This document shows positions 8,623-17,699 of a stretch of 25,000 nt of DNA, piece by piece. The translations under genes and the position numbers were made by a program. Location: assembly GCA_020137815.1 (NCBI GenBank), contig CM035362.1:3386914-3411913 (forward strand). The letters are read 5' to 3'. The stretch comes from Hormiphora californensis (Eukaryota; Ctenophora; Tentaculata; Cydippida; Pleurobrachiidae). Below the pieces are notes generated by a model. It did no database searches, was not told the DNA's origin, and was given only the letters and a program-made list of their open reading frames with translations. Every line of letters starts with the position of its first letter. The first letter of the stretch is position 1.

Positions 8623-9769
8623 GGGGCTCTTCGACGAAACTTTAAGCACACTTAATAAATAAGCTCTCTTTAGAGTTACACAAGGAAAATTTTTCAGACT
8701 TGTCTCGAGAGGGGTGTCGTCGAACGCTTTCCAAAACCTCACTTTAGGTCCTTGGTGTGAACCACGTGTATACCACGTGAAGCCCCGGATCACCCCTCGT
8801 GTATGGGTGTAGAAAACCAATCAGGGGATCGAAACTGGACACGTGATAGGATTTCCATTACATGGGTTTACACAGGCGTCAATTTGGTCACGTGTAGGGT
8901 TCACCAGCCAATAGTGTTAGCGAGATATCACACCAGATTGGGGGTGAAGAAGAAGTTTGACTTCCATTTCTCAAGATTCAAGAAATTTCAAATCTTCAAA
9001 ACTCTTACTGTTACAGTAGCTGGCAATGAATGTTATAGCGGACAAATAGAGATCTAACATTGATTGTTCATTATGAAAAATCAATAAACCTATACACTCC
9101 TTTTTGTAAGTTGCAATATTATTTAGGACGGGTGAGATGAATACTGAATAGATAGTCTGCTAGATGAAGAGATAAACAGTGAAAGTATAGTAGTAGTTCA
9201 CTGTTCATCTTGTCCTCCGGGCCAAAAGGAAAAAACTGAATTCATCCACATCTTATCTGTGAGAGTCTAATACAGATGGTGTATGCTGTATGGGCTTGGC
9301 TGAAACCCCAAACTAGTGCCTCAATATTGTGGTTGAGTAGAGATAGCTAACTGGGGGACGAGGAGTGCCATTTTATCTTTTTTCTACATGCGAGAAGCAA
9401 AATATACACTGTTTTGTAGCATCTTTTACTTGCCAGCGCTGTCTTGTCTACCATTAAGTCTCCTCTGGAGGAGACTTAACAAACCTCACTTTTCTCGATA
9501 TTTGAGTGAGATATTGCGTGAACTATGACGTCATTGTCGCTTCAATTTGGCCCAAATCACGTGATTTTACCACGTGATTAGGGGTTACGCAAGGTTTGGA
9601 GAGCTTGTGTAAAACTTCGCTTACTACCCCTCAATTTTCACTAAGCAAGATTTCTAAAAAGTTTCGTCGACACAAACCATGCTTAAGGGGTGTGAAAATC
9701 AATTAGAAGGTGTGAAAGGAGAGTTACGCAACGTTTTTTAGTGTGCTTAAAGTTTCGTCGAAGAGCCCC
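8623..9769. mobile_element. 1.15-kb non-autonomous TIR transposon
   Basis: A perfect 30-bp terminal inverted repeat starts GGGGCTCTTCGACGAAAC at 8623 and ends at 9769. No transposase is encoded; the longest open frames inside are about 100 codons and unrecognisable. Internal features are a 12-bp stem with a 2-nt loop at 9454-9479 (TTAAGTCTCCTC) and several CACGTG words. A rearranged inverted copy lies at 10515-10893. I could not find a matching target-site duplication. Confidence 0.8.
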
Positions 9770-9899
9770 AGGAAACTATTGTATCGTTCACGCAACTACT
9801 TTTTAAGTATCGTGATACGTTAGTATGCCTTTTGACTGACCCGTCGTTATAGTTTATGAATAAATGCATGACATTCCGGGAATATTTAACTTTCTCTAC

Positions 9900-10300
9900 T
9901 CTCCTCTCATCGCTCGCGGCTGGGAGCCTGACTCTAGCTTCTCTGCGCTCTGACTAGCCTCGCGCATCTCTAGGCCCACGCGGAGCGCATGAGGGGAACG
10001 AAGTCGCCGAGCGCAGTAGAGCGCTGAATATGGACGGCGCGCTCTAGAGCTATGGCGTCGAACATATCTTCCTCTTCCCTCTATCTCTTCTCTCATCCTC
10101 TCTGCTCTCTCCTCTTCTCTCTCTGCTCTCTCTACTCACTTACTCATCATCTCTATCTTGCTCTCTACTCTATTCTCTCTCATCTCTCTTCTCTCTATCT
10201 ACTCCTCTCTCTCATCTCTCTCTCTCTCTCTCTCTATCTCTCTACTTTCATATGTTATAGATCTATTCTATCTATATCGCACTATCTCTGATCTCCTTAC
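9900..10300 (+). repeat. Pyrimidine-rich low-complexity tract
   Basis: From about 10064 to 10290 the plus strand is irregular CT/TCTA repeat. The preceding 9900-10050 is GC-richer without a recognised gene. Long Ser/Leu-rich open frames here are a by-product of the CT repeat. Confidence 0.8.
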
Positions 10301-10514
10301 CCTGTCAACTCTAATTTCATTAAAGTTCGAGATATCTTTCAATATCCTATGATTACCCCTAATGTGTAGAATTTAATTGCAGTAACCTTCAGGAGTTGAG
10401 AAAATTTTAAGCAACTTAAAATTGCGTACTTTTTATTGATTTCCTAAGCATCGTTGGTCAGAAACTTTTAAATCGGAATATGTGGTTTACAAGCTCCAAT
10501 TCAATCCCTGGAAA

Positions 10515-10893
10515 ACAGATTTGGGCCAAATGACTGTCATAGTTCACGTAATATCTCACAAAACAGAAAGCAGGGAAGGGGTTTTTGGGGGGTTTTTTTT
10601 TTTTTAAAAAAAAACCCCCCGGGCCCCTGGATGTCAACTTCTTTCCCTCTGGTCTGATATCTCAGCTAACACTATTGGCTTGGTGAAACCATACACGTGA
10701 CCAAATTGACGCGCCTGTGTGTAAACCATGTAACCATGGGAAATCTATCAGGGTGTCCAAAATTCGATCCCGCTGATTGGTTGTCTACACCCATACACGA
10801 GGGGTGATCCGGGGCTTCACGTGGTATACACGTGGTTCACACCATGTTCACACCTTGTGTAACTCTAAAGAGAGCTTATTTATTAAGAGCCCC
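10515..10893 (-). mobile_element. Inverted, deleted copy of the 8623-9769 element
   Basis: The reverse complement of 10653-10893 matches about 8623-8930, including the words around CACGTGTATACCACGTG and CCCCTCGTGTATGGGTGTAG. The reverse complement of 10515-10560 matches about 9505-9560. Most of the interior is missing. Near the 10893 end about 20 bp of the terminal repeat are deleted between AAG microhomologies. A homopolymer-rich patch (10580-10625) lies inside. Confidence 0.75.
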
Positions 10894-11268
10894 TGCAGAG
10901 CTTTGACTCAAACTGTAACTAAACCCTGAAATCAACTCTGCACGGTTGACGATTGTGGCTTGACTGGGATAGGACGGCAGCTTGCTAGCGAATACATGGG
11001 CTGTTCTGTCTTTGGTCAACGGCCGTCTTCAAGTACGAGGTGACGAGTGCGAGTCATCCGGAAACTGTGATAATTGGGGAAGAAAAAACTGAAGCTAAGA
11101 GCGAAAGATCGAGTATCGATGAGAGAGAGATAGCGAGAGACGCGAGGAGAGACGAGATCTGACGAGATGCGCTCGTGATGCTCTCGAGCGTATGGAGAGA
11201 GTCAGTAGATGTCTTGCGTAGCGTTCGAGCTCGTCTGCTCTACTCGGCAAATAGGTCGCGAGTGAACA

Positions 11269-11432
<164 letters not shown>

Positions 11433-11642
11433 CAATCCTTCTGTTCGTGCTATTAACTTCCTTGATAACCAACGTTTGAGTTCGCAAGAACACTCTCAAT
11501 ATAATCTCGTTTGCTTGTTACTTTGTTATTGACAAACTAAAATATCTCAAGGCAAACTGCAGTAATTTGCATACTCCAATTTATCAATTACATATTGTAT
11601 AATTGATGAATTGGATATTGTTTTAATTTATATCATACAGTT

Positions 11643-11671
11643 CTGTCTGTCTGTTTGTTTGTTTGTTTGTG
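11643..11671 (+). repeat. (TCTG)n(TTTG)n microsatellite
   Basis: A short compound tetranucleotide repeat lies about 200 bp upstream of the first coding ATG of the membrane-protein gene. No convincing core promoter element was identified between 11435 and 11871. Confidence 0.8.
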
Positions 11672-11871
11672 ACCTCTGTCAGTTCTAAATTTGCACAGGA
11701 TGATGATTTCCAGTTCAGTAAACCTATAAACTGTAAAGCCGTGCATGCACTTCTATTAGTTTCCAGTAATTACCCGTCGCACTAACACCTAGTTTTGTAC
11801 TGTAATTTTAACCAAAATCAAAAGTGTTAACGATTTATTCCCTACTAAAATTAAGGGATTATTTCAAGACG

Positions 11872-14800
11872 ATGGTCTTTAACAATCACCGTTCGTTGCT
11901 TTACACTTTTATTTGTGTGGTTGTTGTGATTGGGACCCGTTACTTAGCAACGCTCTACCGCAATGTGGCAATAACCAAGGATGTTCCAATGCCCGGGGAG
12001 TCGAAATTTGCAAATGCTACTGGTTAGTTAAAGCAATCTTTAATTCATTAACTATTTAATACTTAAACATTTACTAGCCGATATATCGCATGACACAATT
12101 GATCGATATTCCCGAGTTAAACGATAAAATATTATTATTATTAATTAATTAATTAATTAATTAATATTATTATTATTAATTGATTCAGGAAAAACGGATG
12201 TTTTCTACTTTGATCTGGGAGGCACCATGTGCATGTGCGAGTGGAAGTGGGACGTTTACGAGTATTGGTCAAAGGTATAAAACTATAATTAAATATGGAC
12301 TGGGATGTGGCGGATGGGTGTAAAATTTGATTTATTAGATCTCATCCTTGATGTGGAGAGTATAGGGTGTAAACAGCAAAACAAGATTAGTTCTAATCTT
12401 GTTTTTGCTGTTTACACCCTATACTCTCCACATCAAGGATAAGATATAATAAATCAAATATAATTAAATAGTTGATTTGTTTCCCGAATTAAAAACACTA
12501 ATTTATAAGTATGGAGGAGTTAAAATTTTAATAAAATCGATCTGCTGCATGCAGTGGCCGTTATGGAGCCCTAGGTGTTAATAACAATTTACAAAACCGT
12601 TTTTTGGCAGGTTGTGTCTGGATTTGCGTTTAACTTTGCACACGTTATTGGTACTTTTGAGTTCTACGTGCTGACAGGCAAGTTGTAGAAACATTTGTTA
12701 TACAGTCGGACCCTGATTTACCTGGTAATACCCTTTCCCCTGAGCATGCCGGTAAATACCGGTAAATCTGGGAAACATGTATAAATATGTAATGAAAGAA
12801 TTCAGTAACTCAAATTACATTTAACACAATATTTGAACTTGATTAATTCAACAGGTGAAACAAAGATTATAATAATAGCTGTGTTTGTCAATGAGATGAT
12901 TGAAGAACTTTGGTTAACTTCCGGTTACTGGGGATTTACTCTTGATCCACCCATGGACATGGAATCCAGGTTAGTTGCTATGATATTGATAGTTCGTTGC
13001 TATGGTGCCGATACAGTTCGTTGCTATGGTATCGATAATTCGTTGCTACGGTGCCGATACAGTTCGTTGCTATGGTATCGATAGTTCGTTGCTATGGTAT
13101 CGATAGTTCGTTGCTATGCAGTATCAATATAGTTGGTGTGAATGTCAGTTTTTGAGGTTCATGACAATAATTATTGTCATTTATGAGGTTATACAAATTA
13201 AATTTCCGCTTTTCAGGTACGACAGTTTAATAAGAGACACCATTTGTTGTTTCTTAGGTATAGCATTGGCCAAGAACTTTTGCAGAGTTTTTAGGGTGAG
13301 ACATATAAATTTGAAAAAAAGAAAGCTCCCTTCTTAAAAATATATTAGTGTGTTAAATAATTGGATAATCGATTTTTTCTCTCACGTAGGTCGAACCAGT
13401 CCTCAAGGCTCCAATTATAATGGATTGGAATGTTAACAATCCCCATTCAATTGCTCGCTGTCTAAAGTTAGTCGTCCAAGGTAATTTGGTCTATAATACC
13501 CTTATCTAAAATTTCAGGTGTAATTGTAACACTAGGTGTCACATCACCCTTATCTAGATGCCTTATCTATACACCCTTATCTACACCCTTATCTATATCC
13601 TTATCTACACCCTTATCTACACCCTTATTTAGATACTTATCTATACACCCTTATCTACACCCTTATCTAGACTCTAATCTATACACTCTTATCTTTGGTT
13701 ACGAAGTCACCCCTGTTATTATATTGCAATAATAACAGAGGGGTAATTTCATTACCAACTCTTATCTACACCCTTATCTATACACCCTTATCTACACCCT
13801 TATCTACACCCTTATCTATACACCCTTATCTACACCCTTATCTACACCCTTATCTACAATTTTAGGTGTAACACTCTGGCAGATCACCCTTATCTACAAC
13901 TCAGACCTGGGTCCGTTTCACTTTAACATTACCAACGTTCTTCTCGTTATCGCATATACAGGCATTATAGGTGTAAGTATAACAGTCATTATGAAGTTGG
14001 TGACATAGACACCGTGCGCGACCAAGATCTCGCACGCACTAGGTGTTAATGTCACCAAATTATTACAAGGCAGTTACACTACTTTTTGAGTAAGGGTGTG
14101 TCCCCAACAACCCCTATACTCAACAACATATTATAGGGTCCCACTGACGGCCGTTTTGTTCCTCACGTCACATAATCTAATCTATATTTGGCAGGTGATA
14201 TGTATGTGGAATATAAACGATTTCCCTGACTGTTCGAGACACCATGTCATTGCCTGGCATGTCGGTTGGGCTTCATTTTCAGGACTTGTTTTCCTCTTTA
14301 CAATCTACCCAATGTTAAACAGTGCCATGTACCTTATCGCAATGGTGGAATCGGTAGCTATGATCGCTCTTTATTGGATCGATCTGGCCGTGAGGTAAAT
14401 AGTACAATTTTATACATTTTAGTACATTTTTATACATTTTAGTACATGTTTATACATTAAATATTTTAGTACATTTAATTTTAGTACATTTTAGTACATG
14501 TTAGTACATTTTAGTAAATTTTTAGTACATTTTAGTACATAACATGGTCCTACTACTGCAGGTATCGGTGGTATAACATGGATACGTTGATATTTGGTGC
14601 CACAATCAAGAGTAGCAAGAGCAGTGACACTCTGCTTCCCGAGATGGACAATAAAGTTTCCATAAAATGCTATGGGGAGGCCATTCAGCAACTTGAAAAC
14701 CATGGTGTTAAAACTGTAAGTGACTTTAGTTATGTTACTGTCTACAATAGTTTACAGCTTTCTTTCGCTGCCTAGGGTGCATTGTGATATGTAACTAATA

Positions 14801-15554
14801 TTTGAAAAAAGGGGAAACACATCAATTAATTCTTAAAGTGAGAGTGGACCGGATCAGAATTGGACAAGTTTGTTGTAGGTAGTAGAGAATAGCTCTCTGA
14901 GCATTTTGCCTTTTTGCCGCTCAAAATCGACCCACCCATCACTGAGATATTTTTGTTATGTTGGGAGAATTTCTGCTGGATCAGTATTTATCAAACAGGA
15001 TAGAAACAATCCTTGTGTTTTACTAACACATTCTTTAAATGTTTAATATGCTGGCTTGCATTGCCCTGCTTCTGTGCATGGACATGCCAACCTCACTGCG
15101 TATATTCAGAATGTGTTAGTAAAACACTACGATTGTTTCTATTCTGTTTTATACATACTGATTAAACAGGAGTTCTCCCAACATAACAAAAATATCTCAG
15201 TGATGGGTGGGTCAATTTTGAGCGGCAAAAACGCAAAATGCTCAGAAAGCTAATCTCTACTACCTACAACAAACTTATTCAATTCTGATTCGGTCCACTC
15301 TCACTTTAAATTCACGCTACATGCAGGTTTCCGTCGAGGATTTAAAGGACATGGCTGTATCCATAGCAACGAAAAACTCTCAACAACATCAAGGTGCCTC
15401 GCTGCAAGTCACCGTTCTGAAGACTTTCCTAAGATTATTTGTGATTGGTATTGCCTGGATGGAGCCCTTTTTGTGGCAGGGTGCCCAGTACCGAAGACAT
15501 TGGTGTGGCAATCCACTTGTTAAGGGGTTCAATGGGTGTGCTAAGTACCACTAA
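11872..15554 (+). CDS. Multi-pass membrane protein, divergent phosphatidylserine synthase-like
   Basis: Ten exons join in one frame: 11872-12022, 12189-12274, 12611-12677, 12855-12969, 13217-13295, 13390-13480, 13866-13972, 14195-14394, 14562-14715 and 15327-15554. They total 1278 nt and 425 residues, ending in TAA. All junctions keep phase; nine introns are GT-AG except one GC-AG. The start is the first in-frame ATG before a hydrophobic segment (LLYTFICVVVVIG). Several further hydrophobic segments follow. Motif order resembles PTDSS1/2 base-exchange enzymes: an acidic DVYEYW segment, an E-rich membrane segment VFVNEMIEELWL, then YDSLIRDTICCFLGIALAKN (matching the family's D-x-x-LD...G pattern), then VTLWQITLIYN (matching the family's IIWQLTELN stretch). 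Such enzymes swap serine for choline or ethanolamine head groups in the ER. Many family residues are not matched, so substrate and activity are uncertain. The family name is inference; the gene model is strong. Confidence 0.85.
12120..12182 (+). repeat. (ATT)n/(AATT)n microsatellite in intron 1
   Basis: The run is ATTATTATTAATTAATTAAT and similar, symmetrical about its middle, and ends a few bases before the exon 2 acceptor at 12188. It may serve as the AT-rich part of the 3' splice region. Confidence 0.9.
12326..12458. mobile_element. Intronic hairpin with about 65-bp arms, intron 2
   Basis: The left arm 12326-12390 pairs almost perfectly with 12393-12458, leaving a 2-nt loop. The centre reads ACAAGATTAG-TT-CTAATCTTGT. 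Only a few bases near the outer end differ. The transcript of the host gene would fold into a long double-stranded stem here. It is likely a recent MITE-type insertion or a palindromic duplication. Confidence 0.9.
12678..12854 (+). other. GC-AG intron (intron 3)
   Basis: Exon 3 ends CTGACAG and the intron begins GCAAGT, the strongest context for a GC donor. The acceptor is TTCAACAG. The flanking phases (1 to 1) keep the frame, giving Gly across the junction. No GT donor nearby keeps the frame as well. Confidence 0.75.
12703..12779. mobile_element. Pogo/Tigger-like MITE, copy 1 (diverged)
   Basis: CAGTCGGACCCTGATTTACC at the left and GGTAAATCTGGGA near the right form the inverted ends, preceded by TA. 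The same ends are found at 15571-15628 and 19361-19441. TA flanks and CAGT...CGATTTACC ends suggest the pogo/Tc1-mariner group. It lies inside intron 3. Confidence 0.6.
12991..13120 (+). repeat. 22-24-bp intronic minisatellite, intron 4
   Basis: Units begin at 12991, 13015, 13037, 13061, 13083 and 13105. Each starts A(G/A)TTCGTTGCTA(T/C)GG and ends in either GTGCCGATAC (24 bp) or GTATCGAT (22 bp). The last is truncated. GTTGCTATGG resembles an X-box half-site, but the second half is lost. Confidence 0.9.
13490..13862 (+). repeat. 12-bp minisatellite (ACACCCTTATCT)n in intron 6
   Basis: About 21 units, mostly ACACCCTTATCT or ATACACCCTTATCT, fill intron 6 and run up to the exon 7 acceptor. A hairpin element (13697-13755) splits the array. 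Exon 7 itself contains the same word (ATCACCCTTATCTACAAC, encoding ITLIYN). A diverged copy of the intron 6/exon 7 junction occurs at the far end of the array (13498-13552). Confidence 0.9.
13697..13755. mobile_element. 59-bp hairpin inserted in the minisatellite
   Basis: GGTTACGAAGTCACCCCTGT pairs, with small mismatches, with ACAGAGGGGTAATTTCATTACC. Minisatellite units lie directly on both sides. Confidence 0.7.
13995..14057. mobile_element. Short MITE in intron 7
   Basis: Inverted ends TTGGTGACAT.../...ATGTCACCAA continue inward as ACACCGTGCGCGA and TCTCGCACGCACTAGGTGT with small mismatches around a loop of about 6 bp. The element is under 65 bp and lies shortly after the donor of intron 7 (GTAAGT at 13973). 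Confidence 0.75.
14400..14541 (+). repeat. TTTTAGTACA tandem repeat in intron 8
   Basis: About 12 units of a 10-bp motif TTTTAGTACA, or a variant TTTTATACAT, fill almost the whole of intron 8. Confidence 0.9.
14833..15309. mobile_element. TTAA-flanked foldback element, about 475 bp, intron 9
   Basis: The ends read TTAAAGTGAGAGTGGACCGG and the inverted CGGTCCACTCTCACTTTAA. Arms of about 200 bp pair along their length with scattered mismatches (for example GGGTGGGTCAATTTTGAGCG at 15206 pairs with the inverted block at 14918-14937). The loop is about 60 bp. TTAA at both edges could be a piggyBac-type target duplication, though the terminal repeat does not start with the usual CCC. No coding capacity. 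It occupies most of intron 9. Confidence 0.85.
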
Positions 15555-15570
15555 TTAAAGTACATTAGTA

Positions 15571-15628
15571 CAGTCATACCCCGATTTACCGGGATGATTT
15601 TGCCCGGTAAATCGGGGTCGGATCACTG
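15571..15628. mobile_element. Pogo/Tigger-like MITE, copy 2
   Basis: CAGTCATACCCCGATTTACC and the inverted GGTAAATCGGGGT...ACTG are flanked by TA on both sides. The element is 58 bp. It starts 16 bp after the stop codon of the membrane-protein gene, so it is probably in its 3' UTR. Confidence 0.8.
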
Positions 15629-15713
15629 TACCATCACTATTATAAGAAGGAGTTGAACGACGTAAAACTAAAAGTCAAAGCCGTTCGTTCGTTCTTCTTC
15701 TTAGAGGACGCTC

Positions 15714-15732
15714 GCTAGTGCGGAGCACTAGC
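15714..15732. repeat. 8-bp-stem hairpin
   Basis: GCTAGTGC-GGA-GCACTAGC. The surrounding 15640-15860 contains no recognised gene. Confidence 0.7.
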
Positions 15733-15860
15733 TGCAGTAAGGGGTGGGTGCAATGAAGCTCCCTTTCCCGGCCCCGTCCTGGGTGATGAGACCGCCCTTT
15801 TAGGAGGTGGATTCAGCCTTCAGGGGGTTGAAGTGACTCCATCGCCATCTTATAAAAAGA

Positions 15861-16019
15861 CTAGCGAAACCACCGGGTGCGCCTCAAGCAGTCTATTGAC
15901 AACCCACCCAGCTGGCCCTCGTGGGGTGCTCTTTATTCACATATATGGTTGCCATGGTAACTGAAACGGTAAATCTAACAGTTACTTGAGGCGCCCGCCG
16001 CACCCGGTGGATGCGCTAG
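15861..16019. mobile_element. MITE with GC-rich arms and an X-box inside
   Basis: Left end CTAGCGAAACCACCGGGTGC followed by GCCTCAA pairs with TTGAGGCGCCCGCCGCACCC followed by GGTGGATGCGCTAG at the right. The 159-bp element has no coding capacity. The loop holds GTTGCCATGGTAAC at 15948-15961, which fits the RFX X-box consensus. Confidence 0.7.
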
Positions 16020-16172
16020 CTAACTAAAGGACTAGTTTAGATTTGAAGGAAGGGTTTATGTTTATGTTTTATAATCATGGTGCAGGGTGTGTAATATGAA
16101 TGTAGATTATAATTACTGATTTGTTAAGTATTCGAGTATTTTCCTGATCCCGTTATTATAGTTCCGTACTTC

Positions 16173-16767
16173 CAAATATTTGGCGGTGCCAGACCCCAAT
16201 TTGATTCTCAACAACGACCTGTCTGGCGCCGCGACCTCAGGGCGCGATCACACCAAGATCTTCGAAACAATTGCTTCGAAGAACCAAGTTGAATCACACA
16301 CAGATCTTTCCTTTAGTTGGTGCAAGTACGATCCTTATATGGAGCGAGCTCGCTCTCTCCAATGTTATCCCCTCTTTCGAGCTCTCTCTCCCACTCGCTT
16401 TTTCTCCCCATATAAGGGATAATTGCGCGGGAGAGAATGAGTGCGAGAGAGAGCTCGAAAGAGGGGATAACATTGGAGAGAGCGAGATCGCTCCATATAA
16501 GGGATAATTGCGCGCGAGAGAGAGTGAGTGGGAGAGAGAGCTCAAAAGAGGGGACAACATTGGAGAGAGCGAGCTCGCTCCATATAAGGATCGTACTTGC
16601 ACCAACTAAAGGAAAGATCTGTGTGTGATTCAACTTGGTTCTTCAAAGCAATTGTTTCGAAGATCCTGGTGTGATCGCGCCCTCATGGGGTATCATGGGG
16701 TTGAGAATCAAATGGGGTATAGCGCCGCCATACAGACAACGACAGATGGGGTTCGCGGCGCCAGATA
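16173..16767. mobile_element. hAT-like MITE (family B) interrupted by a nested family B foldback
   Basis: The outer ends are GGCGGTGCCAGACCCC at the left and GGGGTTCGCGGCGCCAGATAG at the right, matching family B ends in reverse orientation. Without the insert the outer copy would be about 70 bp. The inner element is 16219-16735. Beyond the right end, 16770-17010 holds only a diverged tRNA-like repeat (16855-16893, reverse). Confidence 0.65.
16219..16735. mobile_element. 517-bp foldback of family B with 8-bp target duplication
   Basis: It begins CTGTCTGGCGCCGC and ends GCGCCGCCATACAG. ACAACGAC is present immediately before (16211-16218) and after (16736-16743), an exact 8-bp target-site duplication as in hAT transposons. 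Nearly the whole element is an inverted repeat (for example AAAGATCTGTGTGTGATTCA pairs with the left arm near 16295-16315). The centre repeats a block with CCATATAAGGGATAATTGCG and GA-rich tracts. No transposase. Confidence 0.85.
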
Positions 16768-17110
16768 GACTTCAACCCATTTACTGTCGTTGAGAGGCAG
16801 CAATCCATTGAGATTCATAGTTTCTCCTCCAAGGATACCCATGTCCCACATTATCAGGCCAATTAAATGCTCTGGCCACATTTCTCGCGTGCTCCGCCAA
16901 TGCTCACCCACCCACACCCACATGCAGCTGTCAGGCCTTACTTGACTAATATGGCGAGTAGTATTCTCGAACACAGTAGGTTCTTATGAAAACGCAAAAA
17001 GTTGAATTTGTTTATTGTAATGATATTTAAACTTTAAGTCGCGGAAAGAAAATAACATACTTCACTTCATACCAAACATTTTGTTGTCCGACACTCATTT
17101 AATTTGCATT

Positions 17111-17260
17111 GCCAAACAAAACAACAACAAAAAACAAAAAGGTTCGTTCGAAAACAAAACTCCTTTATAAGGAAAATGTAGTCCAACTGACCGACTTAAC
17201 GCCAAACGCAACAACAAAAAACGAAATGGTCCGTTCAACAACAAAACTCATCGATGGGGA
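17111..17260 (+). repeat. Diverged 90-bp tandem duplication
   Basis: GCCAAACAAAACAACAACAA at 17111 and GCCAAACGCAACAACAAAAA at 17201 begin two similar units that also share GTTCGTTC/GTCCGTTC and ACAAAACTC. It lies just past the GPCR stop codon in transcription order. TTTATT at 17011-17016 is a minus-strand AATAAA and could end that transcript. Confidence 0.6.
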
Positions 17261-17266
17261 AAATGT

Positions 17267-17587
17267 TCAATCTCGTCTTATCTCCCTCATTTCGATTTCA
17301 ACAGGAACCACTTCACCAGGACGAACTACACTTTTCTTTAACAACCCCACAATAATCACAATATCATCGTAAAGAATCAGAATGGGGTTGATGATGGAGT
17401 TGCAGGGCAGGAAGAAGATGGAGAAGTATCGGTACATGTGAGAGAAGTCGAAGTACTCAGTGTAGTGCATTGCACAAACGATCATAAATGGAACCCAGGT
17501 GAAAATATCTGTGGTTACAAGAACTGATATTTTTCTCTTATATCCTATCATTTGCATCGTGCATTGTGTTTTCACCTCCAAGCCGCT
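17267..17587 (-). CDS. GPCR C-terminal exon (TM6-TM7-tail), LGR/relaxin-receptor-like
   Basis: The exon reads from a clear acceptor (pyrimidine-rich tract ending AAATCAG, exon start 17587) to TGA at 17267-17269, giving 106 residues. Residues 20-42 form TM6 with TTDIFTWVPF, matching the TDFxxWxP signature of leucine-rich-repeat GPCRs. Residues 55-80 form TM7 with FFLPCNSIINPILI, matching their PINSxxNPxLY signature; the usual Tyr after NPIL is Ile here. A short cytoplasmic tail ends in charged residues EIEMREIRRD. Exons for TM1-5 and the ectodomain were not found before the gelsolin gene's 3' end near 18190. The gene is therefore partial here, has its other exons beyond the gelsolin gene, or is a relic. 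The intact frame favours a real exon. Confidence 0.75.
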   Translation of the reverse strand, partial: SGLEVKTQCTMQMIGYKRKISVLVTTDIFTWVPFMIVCAMHYTEYFDFSHMYRYFSIFFLPCNSIINPILILYDDIVIIVGLLKKSVVRPGEVVPVEIEMREIRRD

Positions 17588-17699
17588 CTGATTTAGTAAT
17601 AGAATGAGGCAAGTATTCAAAATAGACAAATTAGAGGCAAAAGGGCTTGTTTCCGCATATTTTGTAAACCCCAAAAATCAAGACTTAGGACGAGATTAG

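Noticed and set aside
8518-9057. Open frames of 84-100 codons within the TIR element
   Set aside because: No transposase motif, and they overlap inverted-repeat sequence; likely chance.
16180-16633. Several open frames on both strands
   Set aside because: They lie within the palindromic family B foldback, so both strands read similarly open; no protein family fits.
17109-17372. Plus-strand open frame
   Set aside because: It overlaps the GPCR exon antisense and a diverged noncoding tandem duplication; no domain.
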